A stretch of 64,000 nt of DNA from CAZHCA01 sp964530825 (GCA_964530825.1 CAZHCA010000013.1:62001-126000), one strand, 5' to 3'. Shown: positions 37,301 through 46,925, counted from the first letter of the stretch. Numbers and translations are program-made. Notes: a model not told the origin generated them from the sequence alone.

Positions 37301-39760
37301 TCGGAATTAGCTACGCCGATTTTCCTTAATGGAAACTTCGACGGCGACCAACGCACCCTCCAGGCCTATTCGGAAATCAATGGTCTGATCTACAATGATA
37401 TCCGGTTTGAGGAGATTGCAACTCAGGTCAATTCGCGGAATGAAGATCTTGCCTACGAAGCAAGTATCAAAAACGTTTTTCCGAATGCTGCCATTCAGAT
37501 TCCCAATCTGACGCTCAAAGGTGATTTGGTAGGCGGATTATTGGAAAGTGCACTTACCCAGGTCGATACGACCGGTCAGGACCGGTTTAACATCGAGTTC
37601 TTTCTGCTCAATGATGGCCGCAGCCTGAGCTTTAAATTACAACCCGATCTACTCATCAACTATGACCAGTGGAAGATTGACGTATTTAATGAAATCAAGA
37701 TCTTACCCAAAAAAATTGCGTCCTCCGATTGGAAGCTACAGCGGAACGAGCAGTTCATCCAACTCATTTCGGATACACTTGCAAATGACCTGCGCCTTGC
37801 CTTCGGAAATTTTCGCCTGCAAACGATTTCCAATATCATTAAAATGGATGCCGATTATTTCGACGGTAGAATGGCCGGCGTCCTTCACGTCAAAGAGCCT
37901 TTCGGTCAGCCTACCTTCGACGGCAATATTTTCGTAGACTCTTTCCACGTACTGAATAATCTAGTCGGTGACCTGACCGCCAATCTGGAAAATCCACAGG
38001 TCAATCAATATGCCTTTGGAGTCGGTCTTCGCGGCGGGAATAATGACCTTAAGCTGACCGGCGAGTACCGCGGTAATCAGGCGGATAATCCGATCAGCGG
38101 CTCCCTGAAGTGTAATAATTTCGACCTAACAACTGTGGCCCCTCTGGCCGAAGCTTACGTCCGCGATCTGACCGGACAATTACAGGGCGAACTGAACGTA
38201 AGCGGCGATGCCGGGCAGCCCAAAGTCCGAGGTTCCCTAAGCCTGTTAAACTCTACATTCCGGCTCACGCTGCTGAACAGTCTGTTTAGCGTAGAACGAG
38301 AAGAAATCGCTTTCACCCGTCAAGGTATCCAGTTTGATGATTTCGTCATGCGCGACACGTTGGGACAACCGGCCACTATCAACGGGTTGGTCAACCTCGA
38401 CGACCCGATCGATCCGGGCTTCGATCTAAAATTTAATGTCCAGAACTTTTTGCTGCTCAATACCCGAGCCGCAGACAATGAGCTTTACTACGGCACTCTG
38501 ATCGCCAACGGCTCCGGTTCGCTCCGGGGGACGTTAAACGCCCCAGTGGTCCGGCTGACGGCGGCGCCCCGCCCGGGATCCGACCTGACGTATGTTTATA
38601 GTTACGGAGACTTGCGAGCCAGTAATCGCGGCGAAGGGATCGTCGAATTTCTGGCTCCCCTCCAGGAGAAAGAAGACGCACTTCCGTTTTTGCCGGATGC
38701 CAAGCGGCTACAGCAGGCCTCCTCCTCGGGTTACGAAGTCGACGTTCTGGTCAATGCGGAGATCAACGACTTCTTAAAAGTAAAGGTTATCACCAATGAG
38801 TTGACCGGCGACAACTTCAAGGGCAAAGCCAAAGGCAACTTAGCTGTTCGCCTTTTCCCCTCCGGTAATATTGAGCTGACGGGACGATTAGAGTTGGTCG
38901 AGGGTCGCTATCAATTCAGCTATAACGAATTTATTAAACGGGAATTCAAAGTGGTAGAGGGTGGTTTTTTAAACTGGGTAGGTAATCCCTATAACCCCGA
39001 TCTCAATGTAAGTGCGCGCTACGAAACAAAAGCCTCGCCTTTTCCCCTGGTCGCCTCCCGCATTACGGAGGAAGAAGCCTCAACTTACAAAAGACGCGTG
39101 ACCTTTTATGCCGACGTCAACGTAAGCGGTAGTTTAGAAGAAACCGAGATTAACACAGACATTTTATACCCGGATATATCCAGTAATCCTACACTACCGG
39201 AAGTCGACAATGCGTTATCCAACCTGAGTACCGACGCTTCCCAGTCCAATACCCAAGCGTTTAGCTTGATCCTGTTCAATGGATTTTTATCCCAGGAAGT
39301 AGCGGGTACCGGTGGCCTTAATGCCACGGTTTCCGATAACCTCAACGACTTTATCGGCAATCAACTTAACGACCTGGCTGACCGCTATATAAATTTTGTT
39401 GATATTGACTTCGGCATTGAAAACACCAGCAATAGCAACAACTTCTTAGAGGATGCGGATTTCCGGGTTTCGCTAAAAAAATCCTTCCTCAACGACCGCT
39501 TGCTGGTATCGATCGATGGGGTAGCAAGTGGGGATACCAACGATAACGAAGAGCAAGCCACTTCACAAGCCTACCTGGACAATGTGACGGTTGAATATCT
39601 CCTGACTCCGGAAGGGCAGGTGAGGGTCAAGGTCTACAATCAGCAGGATATCGATGACGCCCTCGGCGGTGACGTCGTAAGGGTGGGAGGCGCGATTGTT
39701 TTTTCTAAGAATTTCGATAATTTCCGGTTTTTCGGAAAGAAAAAGGGTAAGGATCAATGA
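34391..39760 (+). CDS. tamB: TamB-type inner-membrane translocation/assembly protein
   Basis: A 1789-residue AsmA/TamB (DUF490) protein. One N-terminal transmembrane helix (IFWIFLFLFGLILLLGIAIN, residues ~13-33) anchors it; the following YLIDRVTTYVAQKTGTACRI segment is the AsmA-like start, and most of the chain is a long beta-taco/groove predicted to span the periplasm. The last ~350 residues, with LQGELNVSGDAGQPKVRGSL, KGKAKGNLAVRLFPSGNIEL and a LVEGRYQFSYNEF block, form the conserved TamB C-terminal domain. Its stop overlaps the next start (ATGA), so it is translationally coupled to the Omp85-like partner. Function inferred from the family: transport of phospholipid or assembly of OM proteins. 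Confidence 0.9.
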   Translation: MSSDRKRGPLRWIFWIFLFLFGLILLLGIAINLPAVQNYLIDRVTTYVAQKTGTACRIGSIQLRITRSLRLTDVYIEDLDRDTLLSANVADVHFSLARIWQRAFDVKRVNLQGVHTELKQDSTGTFNFEEVLNRVAPPPENPRPPSQGSSAWTVAFPDTQIKLQTISASIDMTTLRMAARIGNLELDADRIDLEALVFLFDEWYLSDVDIDLNLPPIPPDTTRKIDTDTLAADQSQLTLHLGASYVQFDNISYHMAMSGSILAAEVPHLLTQSFDFQMTGDSLGIVADTFAIDRGRFGYDLPDQPVQETAFDPNHILLSDIHTAIADFTYDNLDIQANVHRLAANERCGAQLKNFHGQVDYRFDTIELFSAQLLTPNARLDVPEAFVGLPFLSSDAPLDATELRVAIASNPLRLDDLLCFAPLLAENPYLAALTEKDWQLQGRVDGTLANLQVPSLMVREGPNQVWLSGTFRELLHTDRLAMDVQLGKLYLTRDLVASVLPESSGIMATQIPETLSASGAFIGTLDSLNVELKAQAQYPGEVLSTLLTTNAVITNTTDPDQLAFEARIDTLFTTRGTLINALPPGTLPEYMELPTASNLQGAVSGNMRRLDLDLLLNAYRPESNSKLSVRGAIEQYQQPDSLLFDLELDDLHVTEKELLAYLPLDTMPGGVSLPRITSATGKLAGSLDDLSTNLILETNAGIIQTEIGLAGERYQGQLVIDSLRLQEVLDLRQIDTLLANPLSPFRLTLAIDGTGTNIDSNLQADLSLNLMPQSNILQWQQGFQMDGKLVQRQFRANAQVNEPGYDMIFQTAGDLSTGKETLALDLGLKLLDFESLALTTKPFRIGIDSLTVKNRGLDLNDLEASVFFDKLEFLYDSTYQQIDSIDLEAEFLAGNNRVSANSDWFAFLLSGKFFYPEILGLLREQLAAPFRTEKSGVPAKAAVTFKDNYFSFYAELFETEILESGLIPGLSELATPIFLNGNFDGDQRTLQAYSEINGLIYNDIRFEEIATQVNSRNEDLAYEASIKNVFPNAAIQIPNLTLKGDLVGGLLESALTQVDTTGQDRFNIEFFLLNDGRSLSFKLQPDLLINYDQWKIDVFNEIKILPKKIASSDWKLQRNEQFIQLISDTLANDLRLAFGNFRLQTISNIIKMDADYFDGRMAGVLHVKEPFGQPTFDGNIFVDSFHVLNNLVGDLTANLENPQVNQYAFGVGLRGGNNDLKLTGEYRGNQADNPISGSLKCNNFDLTTVAPLAEAYVRDLTGQLQGELNVSGDAGQPKVRGSLSLLNSTFRLTLLNSLFSVEREEIAFTRQGIQFDDFVMRDTLGQPATINGLVNLDDPIDPGFDLKFNVQNFLLLNTRAADNELYYGTLIANGSGSLRGTLNAPVVRLTAAPRPGSDLTYVYSYGDLRASNRGEGIVEFLAPLQEKEDALPFLPDAKRLQQASSSGYEVDVLVNAEINDFLKVKVITNELTGDNFKGKAKGNLAVRLFPSGNIELTGRLELVEGRYQFSYNEFIKREFKVVEGGFLNWVGNPYNPDLNVSARYETKASPFPLVASRITEEEASTYKRRVTFYADVNVSGSLEETEINTDILYPDISSNPTLPEVDNALSNLSTDASQSNTQAFSLILFNGFLSQEVAGTGGLNATVSDNLNDFIGNQLNDLADRYINFVDIDFGIENTSNSNNFLEDADFRVSLKKSFLNDRLLVSIDGVASGDTNDNEEQATSQAYLDNVTVEYLLTPEGQVRVKVYNQQDIDDALGGDVVRVGGAIVFSKNFDNFRFFGKKKGKDQ

Positions 39761-42117
39761 GAAATCTATTGCTGCTTTTGATTCTTGCGCTCGCAGCAAG
39801 CTGCTCCACCACCCGCACGGTGCCGGAAGGGGAGTATTTATACACCGGCGCCGAAGTTACCGTAAACACCCCCGATTCGACCCTAAAAACCAAAAACTTG
39901 CAATCCCAACTTGCCCGTGAAATTAAACAGCGCACCAACCGGAAAATTTTGGGCATGCCGATAAGGCTTTGGGTATATAATTCATTCGGCCAAAAAAGCG
40001 GCAAGAAAAACCTGGGCAACTGGATTCAGAACACGATCGGTGAGGCCCCTAAGCTGTACGACCCCGATGCCACCCGCCAGATTGCAGTGAACATGGAAAA
40101 CCAGCTGTTTAATAAAGGTTTCTTTTACCCGGAAGTGAAACCGGTGCTGGATACCACCGGTAAAAAAGCTAAAGTTAACTATGAAGCCCGCGTTCTACCC
40201 CCTTACCGCATCGACAGCATTCAGATTGCCCTCGATAATCAGTTTGTGCAGGCAGCGATGCGCGATTATGCCTATTCCGAACAATTTACGACCGGGAAGA
40301 CCTATCAACTGGAAGTCTTGAAGCAAGAACGCGAACGCATCTCTACACACCTGCGGGAAGAAGGCTTCTACTATTTTCAGCCGGATTATCTACAGTTTGT
40401 AGCCGACACCATGTTCGGAGAGCGCCAGATTCTACTGCGCATGGAGATCAAGGAGGAGGTCGAACCTCAATTCCTGCAGCCGGCCGTAATCGACTCCATC
40501 ATCGTATTTCCGGATTTCAAATACACCCAAACTGGCCGCAAGGACACCATCGTGTTCCAGGACATTGTATTTAAGTACAACCAACTGCCCGTAAACCCCA
40601 AGGTGATTGTCAACAGTATTCTGGTCGACATCGGCGACCGCTACAGCCCGACTCGGCACCGCAACACCCTCGGCCGGCTCTCTAACCTCAGCGCTTACCG
40701 GTTCGTCAATATTACTTATGACGCCCCGCCCGACCATCCCGAAAAGCTGATCATGCAGGTCTACCTCAGTGAAAGCACCAAGCATTCAATTGAAGGAACG
40801 GCCGGTATCTCCTGGGCATCGTCCAATTACCTTGGTCCGGAGGTGACATTAACCTATACCAATCGCAACACATTTCGAGGGTCCGAAAAGATGCGCATTT
40901 ACGGACGGGGCAACTTCAACTTTCCGTTGGCCGGTGCGGTAAACACCCAAAACTATTTTGAAGAAATCAAAGGGGGAGTGGAAGTAACCCGTCCAAGGAT
41001 TTTCATCCCATTCGCAGAAAAACGCAAACGGGGCAATCTTTTGCGCGCCGAGACCAACTGGCGACTAGAATACGAGCGGGAGCGCTTTCGCAACAGTCTC
41101 GATGACCCTACTTTGCAAGTCCTGATTCAATTCTTCCAGCTCACTGAACTTCAGGAAGGCCTGGCACGGGACAGTACCTTCTCACCATTCATTGCCTTCA
41201 ATACCTTCCGGTTTTCATTTGGTTACCGTTGGCAACGCCAAAAAACCATTGTGAACGAATTAAATCCGCTGGTATTCGAATACCAGCCGGTCTCTTTCGA
41301 AACGAATGACCTAAAGACGCTCTTTCAGCTGGCCAGCGCCTTTTCCGGAGACTTGGAATCACTCTTTTATCTTGAGGATATGGTCCTTTACCGACCGGAA
41401 TACACCTTCATTTACGACAGCCGGTTAAAGCGAAAGAAAGTACATAACTATTTCTACCGCGGCCGTATTTCACCGGTGGTCAATCGGGTTTTACCCGACA
41501 ATACCGATGATCAGGTTATCGAGTTCTTCAATAACTATTATGTACGGGGCGAGAACGACTTTCGCTATTTTCTTCGGCCGGGCGATACGGATAAACATAC
41601 CCTCGCCTTTCGTCAGGTTGTAGATATCACCTACCCGCTCGGATCCGACGGTGTTTTCGTACCCTTTGCCGATCTGTATTCGGTGGGTGGCCCCAACAGT
41701 GTACGCGCCTTTCGCCCGCTGGACGTAGGACCGGGGGTGACTGGACGAGACGAAAGCCAGGTCGACGTCTTACGCGGTAAGGGCGACATCCATATCGAAG
41801 CCAGTTTCGAATACCGCTACCGCCTGACCCAGTTATTCGAACTGGCCGCTTTTGTTGATGCGGGCAACGTATGGTTATACCCACGTGGCGACCAGGATAA
41901 TGACGTACCCGGAACTTTTAGGTTTAATAAGTTTTACCAGCAGCTGGCAGCCGGCACCGGGGCCGGTGTACGGCTCAATTTCGGCTACTTAGTCCTGCGT
42001 CTAGACCTGGCCTTTCCGATCAATGACCCCGCCCGTCCTGAGGGCGAGCGCTGGGTGTTGGATAATGTTGGGTTCAGCGATGCCAATTTCAGCCTGGCCT
42101 TCGGCTATCCGTTTTGA
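39757..42117 (+). CDS. tamL: TamL: lipoprotein Omp85/BamA-like barrel partner of TamB
   Basis: A 786-residue Omp85 protein with a lipoprotein leader (LALAASC, Cys ~17), the Bacteroidota variant of TamA. Residues ~17-330 hold POTRA-like modules (YRIDSIQIALDNQFVQAAM, EKLIMQVYLSESTKHSIEG) and residues ~335-786 the 16-strand barrel, with the conserved GGPNSVRAFRPLDVG (the L6 VRGY/F-type motif region) at ~650 and a final FSLAFGYPF. Starts inside tamB by 4 bases. Together they would form an envelope-spanning complex. It meets the convergent CocE/NonD gene 3 bases after its stop, without an obvious terminator. Confidence 0.9.
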   Translation: MRNLLLLLILALAASCSTTRTVPEGEYLYTGAEVTVNTPDSTLKTKNLQSQLAREIKQRTNRKILGMPIRLWVYNSFGQKSGKKNLGNWIQNTIGEAPKLYDPDATRQIAVNMENQLFNKGFFYPEVKPVLDTTGKKAKVNYEARVLPPYRIDSIQIALDNQFVQAAMRDYAYSEQFTTGKTYQLEVLKQERERISTHLREEGFYYFQPDYLQFVADTMFGERQILLRMEIKEEVEPQFLQPAVIDSIIVFPDFKYTQTGRKDTIVFQDIVFKYNQLPVNPKVIVNSILVDIGDRYSPTRHRNTLGRLSNLSAYRFVNITYDAPPDHPEKLIMQVYLSESTKHSIEGTAGISWASSNYLGPEVTLTYTNRNTFRGSEKMRIYGRGNFNFPLAGAVNTQNYFEEIKGGVEVTRPRIFIPFAEKRKRGNLLRAETNWRLEYERERFRNSLDDPTLQVLIQFFQLTELQEGLARDSTFSPFIAFNTFRFSFGYRWQRQKTIVNELNPLVFEYQPVSFETNDLKTLFQLASAFSGDLESLFYLEDMVLYRPEYTFIYDSRLKRKKVHNYFYRGRISPVVNRVLPDNTDDQVIEFFNNYYVRGENDFRYFLRPGDTDKHTLAFRQVVDITYPLGSDGVFVPFADLYSVGGPNSVRAFRPLDVGPGVTGRDESQVDVLRGKGDIHIEASFEYRYRLTQLFELAAFVDAGNVWLYPRGDQDNDVPGTFRFNKFYQQLAAGTGAGVRLNFGYLVLRLDLAFPINDPARPEGERWVLDNVGFSDANFSLAFGYPF

Positions 42118-42120
42118 TTC

Positions 42121-43998
42121 CTACTCGATGACTGTCATTTCGATTACCGATGCATGTTCCGGGCTATGGTAAACCCGGTGGGTCTGCACCTGGAAGTCTG
42201 CGGCATCGGCCTCAAAGATATTCTCGACATAAGTCTGCGGATTGCGGTCGATTAAGGGGAACCAGGTGCTTTGCACCTGAATCTGTATCTTATGGCCCTT
42301 TTTAAAGGTGTGGTAAACATCCTGTAGCTGAACCGGGACCTCCGTCACCTGATCGGGTACAAAAGGCGCCGGATCGGAAAAGCTATTCCGGTAACGGCCC
42401 CGGATCGCTTCGCTGCGCACCATCATATGGTAATTGCCCATGCGCAGGTGATCCTGGGTTTCTTCGTAATCGGGGTGATCGGGCGGAAAGACGTCGATTA
42501 GCTTAACGACCCAATCGGCTGCCGCACCGGTAGTCGAGACCTGTAACTTTGCCGTAATCGGACCGGCCAGGGTCAGGTCTTCTTCCAGCGGTTCGGTTTC
42601 AAATATCAGTACATCGGGCCGGCGGGCGGCGAACCGCTGATCGTCGGTCATGTACTTGCGGGGGGTAAAGACCACTTTGATGTCTTCTGTGTACGGCACC
42701 GGTTTGTTGGGGTCGCTGATGAAGCTGGTCTTTTCCTGCTCTGCTGGCTCAGGCCCCTGGAGTGAAAACCGTTGACCGGCACGCAGGTGCCATTTTGCCT
42801 GCCGGACATTAGCCGGTGGCCAACTCGAAAAGGCCGTCCATTTTTTGGCTCCCGTATCGAACATGCAAGCCTCCGGCAAATCAGGCTCTTGGTCGAGGTC
42901 ACCCTTCAGCCAATGCTGGAAGAAGGGTTTTTCCAGATTGTATTGATACCATGCAGAGATATCCGCTCCGAAAAACACATTACCCACCGCCTGCCGACCG
43001 CGGTCGCGGTACCAGTCGCCGTGACTCCAGGGCCCCATCACGATGGTGTTGTAGGTGTCGGGATTATTTTTCTCAACCGTTTTGTATATGTTCAGCGGCC
43101 CGTACAGGTCCTCTGCATCAAACCACCCCCCCACGACCATCAGGTTGGGCGTAATTCCCTGCTTGAGGTGCTGTACGATGCCGCGCTTTTGCCAAAATTC
43201 ATCGTAATCGGGGTGCTCCTTGAGCTGTTGATAGAAAAAGTTATCAGTGTAATATTTATCCAGGTTTTTCAACGGGCCGGCATCCAGAAAGAACTGGTAT
43301 TGGTCGACGGTGCCCATATCGGGCAGTTCATACCAACGCTCTGTGGTAGGCTGGGTTTGGTAGCCGAAAACGGAGGTTATACGCCAGTAGGCCAGGATAT
43401 AGGCACCGTTATGGTGAAAGTCGTCAAAGTAGAAATCGCCGATTGGCGCCTGGGGCGAAGAGGCAATCAGTGCCGGATGAGCATCCACCGAGCCAGCAAT
43501 CGCGTAAAACCCCGGATAGGAAATGCCCCAAATACCGACCCGGCCGTTGTTATTGGGAATATTTTTTAACAACCAATCGATGGTGTCGTAAGTATCCGAG
43601 CTTTCATCAATCGCTTGTTTATCTTTTTTATTCGGGATATGGGGGCGCATATTGTCGTAGTCACCTTCCGACATCCAACGGCCGCGCACGTCTTGCTTGA
43701 CAAAAATATAGCCGTCCTGAACCAGATACTTATTGAAGAGACTATTCGGAAACGCTTCGGCTCCGTAAGGCGCACAGCTATATGGAGTGCGGTTCATGAT
43801 GATGGGATACTGATTGTCCGGACCGATATCTTTGGGGGTATAAACCGCCGTAAACAGCGCTACGCCGTCCCGCATCGGTATGCGATATTCCTTTTTATCG
43901 TAATGGGCACGGATATAATCCTCGTCGATTGCTTGGGAGAGCAGCCAGGAGGGTAAGCATAAAAATACCACTAGCATGACGCACCAGGTGTTTCTCAT
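42121..43998 (-). CDS. Secreted CocE/NonD-family hydrolase (S15-type)
   Basis: A 625-residue alpha/beta hydrolase of the cocaine esterase / glutaryl acylase / X-Pro dipeptidyl-peptidase type. The first 20 residues are a signal peptide (MLVVFLCLPSWLLSQA). The nucleophile motif GISYPG (Ser160) is followed later by an Asp/His region (GGWFDAEDLYGPLN, GPWSHGDW), and a C-terminal jelly-roll (VTEVPVQLQDVYHTFKKGHK) completes the family layout. Substrate unknown: acyl esters, amides or peptides. It lies convergent with tamL. Confidence 0.9.
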   Translation of the reverse strand: MRNTWCVMLVVFLCLPSWLLSQAIDEDYIRAHYDKKEYRIPMRDGVALFTAVYTPKDIGPDNQYPIIMNRTPYSCAPYGAEAFPNSLFNKYLVQDGYIFVKQDVRGRWMSEGDYDNMRPHIPNKKDKQAIDESSDTYDTIDWLLKNIPNNNGRVGIWGISYPGFYAIAGSVDAHPALIASSPQAPIGDFYFDDFHHNGAYILAYWRITSVFGYQTQPTTERWYELPDMGTVDQYQFFLDAGPLKNLDKYYTDNFFYQQLKEHPDYDEFWQKRGIVQHLKQGITPNLMVVGGWFDAEDLYGPLNIYKTVEKNNPDTYNTIVMGPWSHGDWYRDRGRQAVGNVFFGADISAWYQYNLEKPFFQHWLKGDLDQEPDLPEACMFDTGAKKWTAFSSWPPANVRQAKWHLRAGQRFSLQGPEPAEQEKTSFISDPNKPVPYTEDIKVVFTPRKYMTDDQRFAARRPDVLIFETEPLEEDLTLAGPITAKLQVSTTGAAADWVVKLIDVFPPDHPDYEETQDHLRMGNYHMMVRSEAIRGRYRNSFSDPAPFVPDQVTEVPVQLQDVYHTFKKGHKIQIQVQSTWFPLIDRNPQTYVENIFEADAADFQVQTHRVYHSPEHASVIEMTVIE

Positions 43999-44105
43999 AC
44001 GTTCGTTTTTTTTGTGGGTTAGAGAGAAAAATAAAATTAGGGAATTTCCCAGGTACAGTTGCCCCGGATTCCTGATTATCTTTATAAGCCAAGCTGATTT
44101 CTGAC

Positions 44106-45335
44106 ATGGAAAGATATAGTCTTTTTGAACTCAACGAATTCATTCGCCGCATTTTCGCACTCAACTTCGCCGACCCGGTATGGGTTCACTGCGAGATTGC
44201 CCAGCTTAGTCACTCACGCGGCCACTATTTTCTGAGCCTGGTACAAAAAGATCCGACCGGGGAAAATATCTTGGCCCAGAGCGAGGCGGTAATTTGGAAA
44301 CGCACTTACCGGCGCTTGCGGCGCCAGATGGGCAAGGAGACGGATGCTTTACTACAGTCCGGCATGGCGGTACAGTTGTCAGTGAGGGTCGTTTTTCACG
44401 AGCGATACGGATTGCGGCTGCACATCGAAGATCTAGATCCGGAATATACGTTGGGCGAATTCGAACAGCGCCGTCGACGCATTCTAGAACGCCTGGTTGC
44501 CGAAGGGCTTACCGAAAAAAACCGGCGAATCCCATTACCTTCTGCTATCCAGCGGATTGCAGTAATCAGTTCGGAAAACGCTGCTGGTTATGCCGATTTT
44601 CAGGCCGGGCTGCAGCAAAACCCCTACGGTTATGCTTTCTACAGCCGTCTGTTTCCGGCAGCTATGCAGGGCGAAGCTGTTGAAAAGGAAGTGGTCGCTC
44701 AGTTAGAAGCTATCCCGCCTGCTGAATATGATGCCATTGCCATCATTCGCGGGGGTGGGGCCCGGCTCGACCTGGCTGCCTTCGATAATTACTCCATTGC
44801 TAAAGCCATTGCGGGGTGCGGGCTGCCGGTAATGAGCGGAATCGGACACGAAGTCGACACGACGGTGATCGACCAAGTAGTCCATCAGCCCTTAAAAACG
44901 CCCACGGCAGTTGCCGACTTTATTATCAACCGCCAGCTGCAGTACGAAGCCCGTTTGCTCGATTACGGGCGACAGATTTACCTGTCCGCTCAGCAACAAC
45001 TCCAAAACGAAAGCCGGATATTGGAGACCCGGCAGGAGCGCCTACCATGGCAAACCGAACAATGCCTTCAACGAGCCAAGGAACGCCTCTCGCAATACGA
45101 AACGCAGGCGACGGATCTCGTGCGGCAAATCATCCAACAGCGAACCGCCCGGCTCGATCAGTTCGAGCAGGCTTTGCAGTTGTTACGGCCCGAATCGGTC
45201 TTGGCCCGGGGCTACGCACGTTGCGAAAAAGCTGGCCGACCAGTGCGTTCGCTCCTGGACGTTGAACCCCATGACACTCTAATTACACACCTCCCAGACG
45301 GCGCCTTCCGGGCGCGGGTCATTGACAAAGATTAA
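44106..45335 (+). CDS. xseA: Exodeoxyribonuclease VII large subunit
   Basis: A 409-residue catalytic subunit of ExoVII, which degrades single-stranded DNA from either end. Residues ~1-100 form the OB-fold (LFELNEFIRRIFALNFADPV, VHCEIAQLSHSRGHYFLSL). The catalytic region contains IAVISSENAAGYADF, AIIRGGGARLDLAAFDNY and SGIGHEVDTTVIDQVVHQ with TPTAVADF, the diagnostic block. The coiled tail ends PESVLARGYARC. It is followed by xseB in the same direction. Confidence 0.95.
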   Translation: MERYSLFELNEFIRRIFALNFADPVWVHCEIAQLSHSRGHYFLSLVQKDPTGENILAQSEAVIWKRTYRRLRRQMGKETDALLQSGMAVQLSVRVVFHERYGLRLHIEDLDPEYTLGEFEQRRRRILERLVAEGLTEKNRRIPLPSAIQRIAVISSENAAGYADFQAGLQQNPYGYAFYSRLFPAAMQGEAVEKEVVAQLEAIPPAEYDAIAIIRGGGARLDLAAFDNYSIAKAIAGCGLPVMSGIGHEVDTTVIDQVVHQPLKTPTAVADFIINRQLQYEARLLDYGRQIYLSAQQQLQNESRILETRQERLPWQTEQCLQRAKERLSQYETQATDLVRQIIQQRTARLDQFEQALQLLRPESVLARGYARCEKAGRPVRSLLDVEPHDTLITHLPDGAFRARVIDKD

Positions 45336-45345
45336 AACCTCGATT

Positions 45346-45543
45346 ATGTCCTCGGAACTGACTTACGAAGCGGCTTTGGAAGAACTCAACACCATCCTGG
45401 AAGACATGCGCCAGGGTGCCCTTAATATGGACGAATTGCAGGCCAAGGCCAAACGGGCACAGGAACTCATCCAGTACTGCCGGCATAAGCTTCGCAGTAC
45501 CGAAGGAGTGCTGGAGGCTCTGCTCAAGAGCTCCGAAGGCTAG
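45346..45543 (+). CDS. xseB: Exodeoxyribonuclease VII small subunit
   Basis: A 65-residue protein with the family core YEAALEELNTILEDMRQGAL and LQAKAKRAQELIQYCRHKLR, a coiled helix pair that wraps the large subunit. I chose ATG 45346, 10 bases past the xseA stop; an in-frame TTG at 45322 would overlap xseA and adds an unusual MTKIKTSI. The stop overlaps the end of the convergent membrane-protein gene. Confidence 0.93.
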   Translation: MSSELTYEAALEELNTILEDMRQGALNMDELQAKAKRAQELIQYCRHKLRSTEGVLEALLKSSEG

Positions 45544-45962
45544 CGAATAATTTCCAACAAAAGGAGTGCGCGGATGGTCCAGGCCAGGGTGCGAATCCAA
45601 TTGGTCTGAACCAACTGCCGGTGCCAACCGGGTTCAAACCCCATACTGAGCTTATTGTGGAGGGGCACCTGAATAAAAAAGGTCGACCCCCAAATCAGCA
45701 GGATTAAAGCCAGATTAAGGATCCATAGAGACCGGTTTTGGGTAGCTGTTGCTACCAGCAAAACACCGGTGAAGAACTCCGCTATCATTTGCGGGCCCAC
45801 CACCCAAGTCATCAATTGAGTGTGGGTACGCTCATAGTCGACGAAATATTCGGGTCCGACTTTCCCCATTAACGGATAATGCACAATCTGGATCAGCCAG
45901 ATAATTCCCAACATGTAAAGCGTTAAAAATAAGTGGGTATGGAAAAGCATAGCATTCGACAT
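45540..45962 (-). CDS. Four-helix membrane protein, DUF1772-like size
   Basis: A 140-residue integral membrane protein with four predicted helices (LFLTLYMLGIIWLIQIVHYP, MIAEFFTGVLLVATATQ, LWILNLALILLIWGSTFFIQ, and a C-terminal one). A His/Tyr/Pro-rich first loop (VHYPLMGKVGPEY) resembles small Bacteroidota membrane proteins of unknown function; the DUF1772 idea is a guess. It is 12 bases downstream of the alpha/beta hydrolase gene on the same strand and may be co-transcribed. Confidence 0.7.
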   Translation of the reverse strand: MSNAMLFHTHLFLTLYMLGIIWLIQIVHYPLMGKVGPEYFVDYERTHTQLMTWVVGPQMIAEFFTGVLLVATATQNRSLWILNLALILLIWGSTFFIQVPLHNKLSMGFEPGWHRQLVQTNWIRTLAWTIRALLLLEIIR

Positions 45963-45974
45963 AGTACGCTTCGT

Positions 45975-46925
45975 TTAAACCTCCTCGGCGATGAATGATC
46001 TCACGCGCGCTTCGATCACCGGATCTTTGAGCGCCCGGTGGTGCCCCAGTCCATGCGTGACCAGAAGCCGGGCATTGGGTAACCCTTTTAAGTTATCCAG
46101 CGCTTCTTCGAAAGGGGATATCGGATCCTCTCGGTCGTGAACAAAAAGTATCTTTTCAACCCGGGCGATTCGGGCCGTACGGCTTACATTGCCTTCCTTT
46201 AGCGGATGACCTACCATGTCTTCAATCCTGGCGATAAAACGCCGGGCTATCGATTGTGGCAGGCCGATCATACGTATGGCATCATCGATGATTCGTTCGA
46301 TATTTTCGGGAGCCCCCATCATTGCCAGGCGGTTCAAAGGTAAATCCGGGTTGAGTAAACCGATAGCATAGGCGGTAGCGGCACAACTCAGGGAGTGAGC
46401 AATGACCCCATGGAAGGGCCCTTCCTTTTCCAAAATAAGCTGGATCAGTCTGGCAAACTGGGGCATATCCGTGCGGTTACCCGTAGAATCGCCATGGGCG
46501 GGTGCATCAAAAGTGTGTATTTCAAAACCCCGTTCCACCAGGCCGGGAGCAAAACGCCTGAGTGCCGTACCCCTTGATTCCCAGCCGTGCGCCAACAAGA
46601 CTTTAGGCCCGCCCGTTCCCCAACGGTAGCGACGAACTGTTTCACCCTCGAACATTTGGTTGCTGGTGTATGCTTGGTCGAGTAAGGCATCAGTGCGCTT
46701 GTGTACCGAGCGCCGGGTTGGCCGGCGGAAAATATCTATCGCCAGGTCGGCAGCTTTTCCCGGGGCGAGCGGTCCGAGCGTTCGAAATCCTGCCCGGAGG
46801 AGTTTTACAGCCGGCGGAACCGCTACCGGGGGCAACGGCCGGCGGTCGGTAACTGTGGCTGGAAGCTCCTCAGCACGGGCCAACACCTCGGCAGGTAAGA
46901 TCGTAGTCCAATCGGGCATGCGCAT
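45975..46925 (-). CDS. Alpha/beta hydrolase
   Basis: A 316-residue cytoplasmic hydrolase. Recognisable elements are the oxyanion-type strand VLLAHGWESRG (about 110-120), the nucleophile elbow GVIAHSLSCAATAY (AHSLS in place of the usual GxSxG), the acid near LFVHDREDPISPFEEAL, and the catalytic His in THGLGHHRALKDP. The N-terminal ~75 residues precede the core. Substrate is not evident. Confidence 0.82.
   Translation of the reverse strand: MRMPDWTTILPAEVLARAEELPATVTDRRPLPPVAVPPAVKLLRAGFRTLGPLAPGKAADLAIDIFRRPTRRSVHKRTDALLDQAYTSNQMFEGETVRRYRWGTGGPKVLLAHGWESRGTALRRFAPGLVERGFEIHTFDAPAHGDSTGNRTDMPQFARLIQLILEKEGPFHGVIAHSLSCAATAYAIGLLNPDLPLNRLAMMGAPENIERIIDDAIRMIGLPQSIARRFIARIEDMVGHPLKEGNVSRTARIARVEKILFVHDREDPISPFEEALDNLKGLPNARLLVTHGLGHHRALKDPVIEARVRSFIAEEV

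Noticed and set aside
42772..43569. 265-codon frame antisense to the CocE/NonD gene
   Set aside because: Opposite-strand shadow of a well-supported gene; no domain.
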